Positions 1-9,297 of a stretch of DNA of 64,000 nucleotides are shown in pieces. Each line of letters begins with the position of its first letter. Within the stretch, counting starts at the first letter, position 1. The position numbers and the translations under genes were made by a program. This stretch comes from Paludibacteraceae bacterium (GTDB lineage Bacteria; Bacteroidota; Bacteroidia; Bacteroidales; Paludibacteraceae). The notes beneath the pieces were generated by a model, which did no database searches, was not told where the DNA came from, and saw nothing but the letters and a program-made list of their open reading frames with translations. The stretch covers positions 1-64,000 of the forward strand of contig JAFUUE010000071.1 of assembly GCA_017483945.1 (NCBI GenBank), in the 5' to 3' direction.

Positions 1-386
1 TATGCCAAACAACAAGTAGGACTTTTTGCTCGTATTATCAGCAAAATCAGCGCAATCACTGTCCTACAATATATTAACTTTATCAACAACAAACCGATTG
101 GAAGAATTAAATATGCGCTGGGGTAATTCCGCCAACGGGTTGAATTAGGCAAATCATAAATACGAATGCTATCGCTTGAAAGCGTGAAACAACAAATAAT
201 CTGCTTTGGGTCGCTAATCAAACGAAAACAATAACTCTTCCCCATCCGGAAACGAGCGTACTCCAAGGCATCAACACGGAAGAACTCATCCATGTCATCG
301 TCTTGACCACAACTAAAGGGATAACATTCCTTAAGAACGTCATCCGTCAGGATATGCAATGTGCAATCTTGTAGGATATCAATCAT
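1..386 (-). CDS. GNAT-type acetyltransferase, partial, possibly degenerate
   Basis: The reading frame opens with an ATG overlapping the stop of the upstream small gene (ATGA) and stays open to the window edge, so the 3' end is not seen. About the first 85 residues resemble Bacteroidales GNAT acetyltransferases: a Cys/Phe-rich start (CYPFSCGQDDDMDEFF), then YARFRMGKSYCF and IICCFTLSSDSI. After the LPNS motif the expected acetyl-CoA-binding stretch (consensus-like YPAVLIGRLGV) is not recognisable; instead there is a hydrophobic run. This could be a frameshift, a junction or strong divergence. The pairing with a small upstream protein recalls GNAT toxin/antitoxin pairs, but the toxin role is inference only. 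Confidence 0.5.
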   Translation of the reverse strand, partial: MIDILQDCTLHILTDDVLKECYPFSCGQDDDMDEFFRVDALEYARFRMGKSYCFRLISDPKQIICCFTLSSDSIRIYDLPNSTRWRNYPSAYLILPIGLLLIKLIYCRTVIALILLIIRAKSPTCCLA

Positions 387-565
387 TGCACAACAGGCAT
401 ACCGCTACGATGTAGCATATTTCGCATTCTGATAACAAACGGATCGCTGTTCCGGTCGCGCACCGGCTTTGACTCGTAACGCCTCTCCGCTTCCTCTGCC
501 ATCGTACGGAAGCGTGTTGCCTCCTCACCGTATAGCGTAGGAATTGCTTTAATTGCTGTTGCCAT
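383..565 (-). CDS. Small protein paired with the GNAT gene, antitoxin-like
   Basis: A 60-residue charged protein beginning MATAIKAIPTLYGEEATRF. Proteins with this type of start often lie directly upstream of GNAT genes in Bacteroidetes as I recall them, and here the stop overlaps the downstream ATG by ATGA, indicating translational coupling. The promoter with a TTTG/TAnnTTTG pair is about 50 nt upstream, and GGA precedes the ATG. The middle and end are rich in Arg, Glu and Lys, with no membrane segment. An antitoxin role is inferred from position and size only; it could simply be a conserved accessory protein of the acetyltransferase. Confidence 0.6.
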   Translation of the reverse strand: MATAIKAIPTLYGEEATRFRTMAEEAERRYESKPVRDRNSDPFVIRMRNMLHRSGMPVVQ

Positions 566-615
566 AGTTTTTCCTTCTTTAGCGGGTATACAATAAGCCT
601 ATTTTAGGCTCGCTG

Positions 616-647
616 CAAAATTACTAATAATTTTTGATATATGCAAG
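616..647 (-). promoter_or_regulatory. Bacteroides-type promoter for the small protein/GNAT pair
   Basis: On the minus strand the -7 box TAATTTTG (623-616) and a -33-like CTTG (647-644) are 20 nt apart. A 6-bp hairpin (AGCCTA/TAGGCT, 596-610) lies in the short leader. Confidence 0.6.
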
Positions 648-729
648 GATTTGAGAAGAAAAATAAGTTTTGTCAGCTATTCTTATTATGATGTACTGTC
701 CAACAGCAAATGCAATTTTGGTTGCAAAG

Positions 730-1695
730 TTAGTAAAAATATTTTGAAAAACAAAATAAAGGGGTGTCAAAATGTAATTTTTCTCTTGGTCTGCGATTTA
801 ATTTGTATTGTATCTTTTTGACTTTTTCATCACTATAGCGTGCAAAATTGGCACCTTTAGGGATGTATTTCCTTATCAGTTTGTTGGTGTTCTCGATGCA
901 TCCTTTCTGCCAAGAAGAGTATGCATCCGTAAAATAAACGGTTACATCTTCTTTCCCTTTCATCCGCAGCCCTTTTGTTATCATCTCATGCGCTGCAAAC
1001 TCTGGTCCGTTGTCTGTGGTTATGGTCTTGATTGTTTGCCGGTAAGGCATCAGCAGCCTCGTCACGACTTTGGCAATAGGCACCGACTTTCTGCCGTGCG
1101 GCAGTTTCTCCATCAACAGCATGTTCGTACTGCGTTCCACCAAAGTAAGGATGCAGTGCTTGTAACTGTCCACTATCAGATCCATTTCCCAATCGCCGAA
1201 CCGTTTCCCGTCCGCCTCTGCCGGGCGGTCATGGATGCTTGTGCGGTTAGGAATAGAGGGCGCTTTCGTTATACGCTGCTTCTTCTCCCTGCGCCTGTAA
1301 CGCAACTCATGAGGCATATGCTTCGCCAATTCGCCCGTCGTGTCTGCGTGCACATGGTTGTAAATGGTCTGGGCGCAGATATGGACGCCTTCTTTGGCCA
1401 GCACACCGCTGATCTGGCGGGGAGACCAGTCATCCTCTTTGATCATCTGTTCTATACGCCACCACAAAAGCTCACTCTTGCGGTGATTTCCCAAGGTACT
1501 GTGTCTGCGACTCTCGCATTTTTGTTGGGCGACTGTATGGACATACTGACCGTACTTGTTACTGTTGCGCTTGATCTCGCGGGTCACCGTGGACGGAGAC
1601 ACGCCGATTTCATGCGCGATACTTTTTTTTGTCCATTTTCTTGTAAGTCCCAAATAAATTTCGTACCTTTGCTCCGAATTTAGTTGTTTTGACAT
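730..1695 (-). CDS. IS30-family transposase
   Basis: A 321-residue DDE transposase. The N-terminus carries a helix-turn-helix typical of IS30 (LTRKWTKKSIAHEIGVSPST, about residues 20-40). The catalytic core shows the first Asp in FGDWEMDLI, the second in TTDNGPEF and the Glu in CIENTNKLIRKY, in the usual order and spacing. The start at MSKQLNSEQRY is chosen over a longer frame because the -7 box lies upstream of it and the extra 13 residues are not family-like. The gene looks intact, so the element may still be active. A long antisense frame over the same stretch is a shadow. Confidence 0.9.
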   Translation of the reverse strand: MSKQLNSEQRYEIYLGLTRKWTKKSIAHEIGVSPSTVTREIKRNSNKYGQYVHTVAQQKCESRRHSTLGNHRKSELLWWRIEQMIKEDDWSPRQISGVLAKEGVHICAQTIYNHVHADTTGELAKHMPHELRYRRREKKQRITKAPSIPNRTSIHDRPAEADGKRFGDWEMDLIVDSYKHCILTLVERSTNMLLMEKLPHGRKSVPIAKVVTRLLMPYRQTIKTITTDNGPEFAAHEMITKGLRMKGKEDVTVYFTDAYSSWQKGCIENTNKLIRKYIPKGANFARYSDEKVKKIQYKLNRRPREKLHFDTPLFCFSKYFY

Positions 1696-1703
1696 AACAA
1701 ATA

Positions 1704-1735
1704 CAAAATTAACTATTTTCCGGGAAAGGTGCAAA
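1704..1735 (-). promoter_or_regulatory. Promoter of the IS30 transposase
   Basis: The -7 box TAATTTTG (1711-1704) and -33 TTTG (1735-1732) are 20 nt apart. The -7 box ends only 8 nt before the ATG, so the leader is nearly absent. An 8-bp hairpin (CGGGAAAG/CTTTCCCG, 1721-1744) overlaps the -33 box and could modulate transcription. Confidence 0.6.
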
Positions 1736-1793
1736 TCTTTCCCGTTTTTTTTGCATTGCTGTCAAACTTTGTCTTCTTATTTGGACTTTTCGC

Positions 1794-1841
1794 CCCTCCG
1801 TTCTGTCGCTTTCGGGTACCCTCAACCGACAGAACGGAGGG
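1794..1841. terminator. Perfect 15-bp hairpin downstream of uvrB
   Basis: CCCTCCGTTCTGTCG (1794-1808) pairs perfectly with CGACAGAACGGAGGG (1827-1841) across an 18-nt loop. It lies 73 nt past the uvrB stop. No T-run follows on either strand, so it would be an atypical terminator or an mRNA 3'-end stabiliser. Confidence 0.6.
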
Positions 1842-1913
1842 ATATTGTTCTCCTAAAAATTGCGTTTCTAAATGGAAACTATAATTCTTATTATGAGATG
1901 TGAGGGGAGGGGA

Positions 1914-4037
<2,124 letters not shown>

Positions 4038-4042
4038 GGGGA

Positions 4043-4074
4043 CAAAGGTACGATAATTATGCGAATTATGCAAA
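4043..4074 (-). promoter_or_regulatory. uvrB promoter, giving a leaderless transcript
   Basis: TACCTTTG (4050-4043) and TTTG (4074-4071) are 20 nt apart. The -7 box ends 5 nt before the uvrB ATG, so the mRNA should begin at or next to the start codon. Confidence 0.75.
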
Positions 4075-4088
4075 CGGAGGAGGTTTTT

Positions 4089-4120
4089 TTTGCACAATTC
4101 GTAAAAAAGTCGTATCTTTG
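4089..4120 (+). promoter_or_regulatory. Promoter of the GT2/TPR/DUF2851 operon
   Basis: TTTG (4089-4092) and TATCTTTG (4113-4120) are 20 nt apart, back to back with the uvrB promoter. The leader to the ATG at 4255 is about 130 nt and contains the two-hairpin repeat element. Confidence 0.7.
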
Positions 4121-4165
4121 CGGCGCGGTCTGTGGCGGTAGCTTGGGAAAAAGCTGGAAAAAGCT

Positions 4166-4227
4166 GCGCCTTGGGGCGCACTCGCGGGCGAGCCGCCCGC
4201 GTCCCAGGTGGCAATCGTGGCCTGTAA
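4166..4227. repeat. Two-hairpin palindromic element, leader copy
   Basis: Contains stem CGCGGGCG/CGCCCGCG with a 3-nt loop region and a second stem GCGCC/GGCGC. Read on the minus strand, the flank ACAGGCCACGATTGCCA matches the copy inside the ttcA-like gene (63371 onward) almost base for base. It lies in the 5' leader of the GT2 operon. Confidence 0.8.
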
Positions 4228-4254
4228 GATTGTAGAATAAAACAATAAACCTAT

Positions 4255-5226
4255 ATGAATAAGGAGAATAACGGATTGGATATCACGGTGGTGGTGCCGC
4301 TGTATAATGAGGCGGAGTCGCTGCCGAAGTTGTATGAGTGGATAGTGCGCGTGATGCGTGAGCACGATTTTCGGTATGAGCTGTTGTTTGTCAATGACGG
4401 TTCGACGGACGGGTCGTGGCAGGTGATAGAGGACCTGCATGCGCAGGACGAGCAAGTGCACGGCATCTGTTTCCGTCGCAACTACGGTAAGTCGGCGGCG
4501 CTGTACTGCGGTTTCAAAGCGGCTCAGGGTGAGGTGGTTATCACGATGGACGCGGACCTGCAGGACAGCCCGGACGAGATACCTGAGTTGTACCGCATGA
4601 TTACGGAGGACGGGTATGACCTGGTGTCGGGATGGAAGCAGAAGCGTTACGACAACGCACTGACGAAGAACCTGCCGAGCAAGCTGTTCAACGCGACGGC
4701 GCGGCGCGTGACGGGCATTCCGTTGCACGATATGAACTGCGGTCTGAAGGCGTACCGGCGGGAGGTGGTGAAGAACATCGAGGTATTCAGTGAGATGCAC
4801 CGTTATATCCCGTATCTGGCTAAGAACGCGGGCTTTACGAAGATAGGCGAGAAGGTGGTGCAGCACCGCAAGCGTGAGTTCGGCGTGAGCAAGTTCGGGC
4901 TGAACCGTTTCGTGAACGGGTATCTGGACCTGCTGACGCTGTGGTTCCTGAACAAGTTCGGTAAGCAGCCGATGCACTTCTTCGGACTGGTGGGCAGTCT
5001 GATGTTCATGTTGGGTCTGGTGGCGATAGTCATCGTGGGCGGCATGAAGCTGTACGCCCTGTCGCACCATACGCCGGCCATGTTAGTGGCGGATAATCCC
5101 TATTTCCATCTGTCGATACTGATGATGGTGCTGGGTTGCATGCTGTTCCTGGCGGGGTTCCTGGGCGAGCTCATCATCCGCAACTCGCCGTCGCGTAACG
5201 ACTACTTGATAGGCAAGACACTATGA
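4255..5226 (+). CDS. Polyprenyl-phosphate glycosyltransferase, GT2 (ArnC/GtrB-like)
   Basis: A 323-residue family 2 glycosyltransferase likely to transfer a sugar from a nucleotide donor to a polyprenyl phosphate carrier at the inner membrane. The N-terminal Rossmann-like domain has VVVPLYNEAESLPKLY (about residues 9-24), FVNDGSTDGSW and the metal-binding MDADLQDSPDEIP. C-terminally there are two hydrophobic helices (about 240-262 and 282-303), the usual architecture of ArnC/GtrB/DPM1-like enzymes. The stop overlaps the next start as ATGA, so it is coupled to the TPR protein. The sugar and glycan pathway cannot be told from sequence. Confidence 0.88.
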   Translation: MNKENNGLDITVVVPLYNEAESLPKLYEWIVRVMREHDFRYELLFVNDGSTDGSWQVIEDLHAQDEQVHGICFRRNYGKSAALYCGFKAAQGEVVITMDADLQDSPDEIPELYRMITEDGYDLVSGWKQKRYDNALTKNLPSKLFNATARRVTGIPLHDMNCGLKAYRREVVKNIEVFSEMHRYIPYLAKNAGFTKIGEKVVQHRKREFGVSKFGLNRFVNGYLDLLTLWFLNKFGKQPMHFFGLVGSLMFMLGLVAIVIVGGMKLYALSHHTPAMLVADNPYFHLSILMMVLGCMLFLAGFLGELIIRNSPSRNDYLIGKTL

Positions 5227-6632
5227 TGGATCCTGAAGAACAGCGGAATATGTTGGAGCATGCGCTGAGCGAGTGCATGCTGAACCATGCGTTCACGATA
5301 CTGCGCAGTTGGGTGCAGGAGTTGCTGGGCAAGCGAGGGAAAGAGAGCGCCCGTTACGGGGCGTATGTGGACCGCATCAACAGCCTGCAGGCGGGTTATG
5401 ACCGGCTGTTTGATTTCTACCTGACAACGGATGACCCGGAGCGGAACGCGATACTGGAGGAGATGACTCGGGAGACGTACCGGCTGGTGGACGAGGTGTA
5501 TGCGGACCTGCGTATGAGCCGTGGCCTGTCGCCCAAGATGCACGGTTTCAACCCGGACAACCCCGACAGCGTCATCCGCTATTTCGGTTCCTGTCTGTCG
5601 ATTCGGGAGGATGAGTTGGAGTGGCTGGTGCGGACGTCGGCCAAGGCGGAGCATGCGGCGATGACGCTGCTGGCTTCGGCGGCCTTGGGGCATAACCTGC
5701 GCAGCGGCTTCAACGAGCACTACCTGCTGGCGCTGATGCGTGTGGCGCGCGAGGGGAGTGACCTGGTGCGTGAGCAGGCGCTGGTACATACCATCATGAC
5801 ACTGGGCAACTACGACCTGCGTATCGACTTCTTCCCCGAGTTGCAGGAGGCGTTCGAGGACCTCATCGGCAATGGTGAGGAGGCGTTCCTCGTGCTGGCG
5901 GCGATGGTGAAGGGGGCGAAGACGAAGCTCAAGGAGCTGCTGCAGTCGGAGGAACTGACGGACGAGGACCTGCCGGACGAGTTGCGCGAGGCGTTCTCCG
6001 GCCATGACGGGGACCTGACGATAGACAAACTGACGCAGTGGCTGCCGGACGGGGAGAACACGTTCATGGTGGATATCGTGTCGATGCTGCCGGAGACATG
6101 GGTGTTCGAGACGCTGGTGGACGATGAGGTGCGTCGGGAGAAGATAGCCTACCTGTATATGAGTGCGGGTATGGCGGATGTAGCGTTCGACTCGGTGCTG
6201 CTGGGTCGTTTGGACCTGTGCACGACGCCGCGACTGCGTGCGGACATGCTGCTTCACCAGGGGCTGTACGACGAGGCACTGGAGGCCTACCGCGAGATAG
6301 AGCAGTCGCATCCCGGCGACGCGCGCACGCTGTTCCGCATCGGCTGGTGTGCGCTGCTGACGGGCGATATGGAGATGGCGGAGGAGTATATGCTGGCGCG
6401 TCTGCGCAGCGATGATGCAGAGGTGAACGACTACATCAACTACGGGCACTTGTGCTGGTTGCGCGGCGACCGTGTGACCGCCTACGAGAACTACCGCGAG
6501 GCGCGGCGTATGGCAGGCACGGCCAAGCAGTTCCTCATCTCGTTTCGTCCCGACAGACGGCTGCTCGTGGAGCGGGGTATCCCGCTGGATGAGGTCTATC
6601 TGATGGAAGACCGATTACTGAATCCTGCATAG
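5223..6632 (+). CDS. TPR-repeat protein of unknown function
   Basis: 469 residues, no signal peptide and no membrane segment. It is rich in helices; the C-terminal third has tetratricopeptide-like repeats (LHQGLYDEALEAYREIEQS, then LFRIGWCALLTGDMEMAEEY, and YGHLCWLRGDRVTAYENY), suggesting a protein-protein scaffold. The N-terminal part (residues 1-320) is helical and resembles nothing I can name. It is translationally coupled to the upstream glycosyltransferase and followed 42 nt later by the DUF2851 gene, so all three probably form one operon. A specific role is not supported. Confidence 0.8.
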   Translation: MMDPEEQRNMLEHALSECMLNHAFTILRSWVQELLGKRGKESARYGAYVDRINSLQAGYDRLFDFYLTTDDPERNAILEEMTRETYRLVDEVYADLRMSRGLSPKMHGFNPDNPDSVIRYFGSCLSIREDELEWLVRTSAKAEHAAMTLLASAALGHNLRSGFNEHYLLALMRVAREGSDLVREQALVHTIMTLGNYDLRIDFFPELQEAFEDLIGNGEEAFLVLAAMVKGAKTKLKELLQSEELTDEDLPDELREAFSGHDGDLTIDKLTQWLPDGENTFMVDIVSMLPETWVFETLVDDEVRREKIAYLYMSAGMADVAFDSVLLGRLDLCTTPRLRADMLLHQGLYDEALEAYREIEQSHPGDARTLFRIGWCALLTGDMEMAEEYMLARLRSDDAEVNDYINYGHLCWLRGDRVTAYENYREARRMAGTAKQFLISFRPDRRLLVERGIPLDEVYLMEDRLLNPA

Positions 6633-6674
6633 GCAGGCACCGCAGGTGCAGGCCGGGCCGGGAGGTGTTGTTAT

Positions 6675-7955
6675 ATGCCTGAACTACTCCTACATTATAT
6701 CTGGCAGCAGGGGCTGTATGCGGCCCTGCCGCAGGCGACGGATGACGGGCGCGTGCTGCAGGTGCTGGACCCGGGTGTGCATAACCGCGACGCGGGGCCG
6801 GACTTCAGCGGTGCACGTATCCGACTGACGACGCTCACGCCGAGCGGCGCGGTGGAGGCCGTGGAGGAATGGGTGGGGAGCGTGGAACTGCATGTGCGCG
6901 CGTCGGACTGGTACCGGCACCGGCACGACACGGACCCGGCGTACGACCGCGTCATCCTGCATGTGGTCCGGGACAGCGACCGTGCGGTATGTACGTCGCA
7001 GGGCAAGACGGTGGCGCAGTGTGTGCTGCGTTATCCCATGGAGCGGGACTACCTGGGGCTGCTGCTGGCCTCGGCGCGTGAGATGGACTCGCCGCTGCGC
7101 ACGATGCGTTGCGCCAAGTGGCTGCCGGACCGGCCGGAGCTGCTGACCGCCGGATGGCGGGACACGCTGCTCAGGCAGCGGATGGAGTGCAAGCGGGAGG
7201 CGATAGGACGGCTGCTGGAACTGACGCACAACGACTGGGAGCAGGCGTTCTATATATCCCTGGCCCGCAATTTCGGCTTCCACACGAACAGCGCGCCGTT
7301 CGAGCAACTGGCTATCCAGACGCCGTTGCCCTACCTGCGCAAGCACCGCGACTCGCTGTTTCAGTTGACGGCGCTGCTGCTGGGGCAGTCGGGCCTGTTA
7401 GACGGCCGGGCCGGGAGCAAAGGCAGCGACGAGGCGTTGCTGCAGAAGGAGTATAGCTTCTTGCGCGTCAAGTTCAGCCTGACGCCCGTGGAGGCGGGGC
7501 TGTGGAAGCAGGGGCGTATCCGTCCGCAGAACGCGCCGAAGACGCGCATCCGCCAGTTTGCGGCGCTGATACACAGGTCGGAGTTCCTCTTCTCGCGCCT
7601 GATGCAAGGCTCGGATATCGAATCGCTGCGGGGGCTGTTCGACCTTGGGCAGGATTTCGCACCCGCCCTCGGGCGTGCGTCCCTCGATATACTACTCATC
7701 AACACGGTGCTACCCTACCGGTATGCGCATGCGCTGTCGGTGCACGACACGGCCGAGGCAGAGCGTGCGCTGCGGCTGATGGCCGATATACCGGCAGAGG
7801 ACAATAGTATCATCCGCCAGTGGCGTATGTTAGGGCAGGCGGTACGTAATGCGGCTGACACGCAGGCGCTGCTACATTTGTACCAGACCTACTGCCAGCC
7901 GCAGGCATGTATCAACTGCGATGTGGCCTACCGCATCTTCATGCAGCAGGTTTAG
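6675..7955 (+). CDS. DUF2851 family protein
   Basis: 426 residues. The start MPELLLHYIWQQGLY and the conserved VLDPGVHNRDAGPDFSGARI and WVGSVELHVRASDWYRH blocks are characteristic of DUF2851, a family common in Bacteroidota with no established function. The Asp/Glu/His residues in the PDFSGA and GSVELHV blocks resemble a nuclease-like metal site, but that is inference. Unusually for this window a purine-rich GGGAGGTG lies about 12 nt before the ATG and looks like a true Shine-Dalgarno sequence. It is the last gene of the three-gene operon. Confidence 0.88.
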   Translation: MPELLLHYIWQQGLYAALPQATDDGRVLQVLDPGVHNRDAGPDFSGARIRLTTLTPSGAVEAVEEWVGSVELHVRASDWYRHRHDTDPAYDRVILHVVRDSDRAVCTSQGKTVAQCVLRYPMERDYLGLLLASAREMDSPLRTMRCAKWLPDRPELLTAGWRDTLLRQRMECKREAIGRLLELTHNDWEQAFYISLARNFGFHTNSAPFEQLAIQTPLPYLRKHRDSLFQLTALLLGQSGLLDGRAGSKGSDEALLQKEYSFLRVKFSLTPVEAGLWKQGRIRPQNAPKTRIRQFAALIHRSEFLFSRLMQGSDIESLRGLFDLGQDFAPALGRASLDILLINTVLPYRYAHALSVHDTAEAERALRLMADIPAEDNSIIRQWRMLGQAVRNAADTQALLHLYQTYCQPQACINCDVAYRIFMQQV

Positions 7956-7969
7956 CAGGGGGATTTTTC

Positions 7970-8770
7970 TTACTCGGGTTGCTTGCCGATATAGGCGAGG
8001 ATGCCGCCGTCCACATAGAGAATATGTCCGTTGACGGCGTCGGATGCGTGTGAGGCGAGGAAGACAGCGGGTCCTCCGAGCTCTTCGGGCTCAAGCCAGC
8101 GTCCGGCCGGTGTCTTGGCGCAGATGAAGGAGTCGAAGGGATGGCGGCTGCCGTCGGGCTGTTTCTCGCGGAGCGGAGCGGTCTGGGGCGTAGCGATATA
8201 GCCCGGGCCGATGCCGTTGCACTGGATGTTATACTGGCCGTACTCGGAGCAGATGTTGCGTGTGAGCATCTTGAGTCCGCCCTTGGCGGCGGCATAGGCG
8301 CTGACGGTCTCGCGGCCGAGTTCGGACATCATGGAGCAGATATTGATGATTGTGCCCTCGTTGCGCTCCATCATCTCGGGGAGGACGGCTGCGCTGACGA
8401 TGTAGGGGGCTACGAGGTCCACGTCGATGACGGCCTGGAACTCCGAGCGTTTCATCTCGTGCATGGGGATGCGCTTGATGATGCCGGCGTTGTTGACGAG
8501 GATGTCTATTTGACCCACTTCGGCGTGAATCTTCTTGACGGTCTCAGCCACGGCGTTCTCGTCGGTGACGTTGCAGACATAGCCGTGGACGTTGGTGATG
8601 CCGGCGTCGGCGTAGTTCTTCAGGCCGCGTGCCAGGGCTTCCTCGTTGATGTCGTTGAAGATGATGTTCTTGACTCCCGCCGCCACGAAGGCTTTGGCGA
8701 TGTTAAAACCGATACCGTAGCTTGCGCCGGTAATCCAGGCATTCTTGCCTTCCAAAGAGAAGAGGTTCAT
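7970..8770 (-). CDS. SDR-family dehydrogenase, gluconate 5-dehydrogenase-like
   Basis: A 266-residue short-chain dehydrogenase. The nucleotide-binding motif is TGASYGIG; NNAG follows; the catalytic Ser/Tyr/Lys are in ICSMMSELGRE and YAAAKGG. The C-terminus DGGILAYIGKQPE is typical of Bacteroidetes proteins named gluconate 5-dehydrogenase, related to KduD, which interconverts keto-deoxy uronates. The start at 8770 (MNLFSLEGK) fits the family; an ATG at 8776 is equally possible, and a longer frame to 8854 is excluded because the promoter lies within it. In a region rich in uronate-processing genes, a role downstream of polysaccharide lyases is reasonable but unproven. Confidence 0.88.
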   Translation of the reverse strand: MNLFSLEGKNAWITGASYGIGFNIAKAFVAAGVKNIIFNDINEEALARGLKNYADAGITNVHGYVCNVTDENAVAETVKKIHAEVGQIDILVNNAGIIKRIPMHEMKRSEFQAVIDVDLVAPYIVSAAVLPEMMERNEGTIINICSMMSELGRETVSAYAAAKGGLKMLTRNICSEYGQYNIQCNGIGPGYIATPQTAPLREKQPDGSRHPFDSFICAKTPAGRWLEPEELGGPAVFLASHASDAVNGHILYVDGGILAYIGKQPE

Positions 8771-8811
8771 ATGCATTAGTATTGATGATTGTGGCTTGAT
8801 GTTTTGCAATG

Positions 8812-8843
8812 CAAAGGTATGAAAAATTCCGCATGTGTGCAAG
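8812..8843 (-). promoter_or_regulatory. Promoter of the SDR dehydrogenase
   Basis: TACCTTTG (8819-8812) with CTTG (8843-8840), 20 nt apart, about 40 nt before the ATG at 8770. Confidence 0.65.
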
Positions 8844-9011
8844 TTTGTGTGCAAAAAATCGTGTATAAGATAAAGCAGGAGGCGAGTTTCAGTTGCTTAA
8901 TCGACTGATAGATAGTGGTGTGTAGTGCGTGCCGGCGGGAGTGTCAAATTATTTAGGACTACAATGGGCGGTGCGGAACAGGGAGAAAAACAGACGGTTG
9001 CATGGGGCAGC

Positions 9012-9113
9012 TTCGTTCCAGGTTCATTTCAGGTTCGTTTCAGGTTCGTGTTGCGCTCCCGACCGCGACCGTTACCCGGTCGTTACCTGATCGTTACCTG
9101 ACCGTTACCTGAG
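9012..9113. repeat. 11-nt tandem repeats in a divergent spacer
   Basis: Two blocks: GTTCCAGGTTC-like units (9012-9048) and CGTTACCTGAC-like units (9071-9113). The same two blocks recur at 18.6, 38.2 and (second type only) 57 kb. Apart from promoters the 8844-9233 spacer shows nothing else recognisable. Confidence 0.85.
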
Positions 9114-9233
9114 GGGTAAATGTCGGGGGTGGAATGGTCTGTTTTGTGGGCGGGCGGCGGTCTCAATCTATTATAAACGGGCGTTTTTGTGCGTTAATAT
9201 TGTGGGACGGGTGCGATTTTTCTCATAAAATTA

Positions 9234-9265
9234 CTTGTATATATCCGAAAAAAGCGGTATCTTTG
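9234..9265 (+). promoter_or_regulatory. Promoter of the propeller/AraC regulator
   Basis: CTTG (9234-9237) and TATCTTTG (9258-9265), 20 nt apart, about 30 nt before the ATG. Confidence 0.65.
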
Positions 9266-9297
9266 CAGTGCGTTAGTCCTAAACACGCGCAATAACC

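Larger units (their letters stand above)
695..1777. mobile_element. IS30-family insertion sequence
   Basis: A single transposase gene is flanked by imperfect inverted ends: ACAGCAAATGCAATTTTG near 700 against ACAGCAATGCAAAAAAAA read inward from about 1766 on the other strand. The exact tips and a target duplication cannot be fixed by eye, so the borders are approximate to within some 15 nt. The right end lies next to a perfect 15-bp hairpin downstream of uvrB, compatible with the known preference of IS30 elements for palindromic targets. Confidence 0.6.

Noticed and set aside
808..1683. Long plus-strand frame over the IS30 element
   Set aside because: Antisense shadow of the transposase; Cys/His/Phe-rich composition and no family motif.
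4038..4214. N-terminal extension of uvrB
   Set aside because: It crosses the promoter and the hairpin element, and UvrB homologues begin at the MFRLESPYKP-type start.
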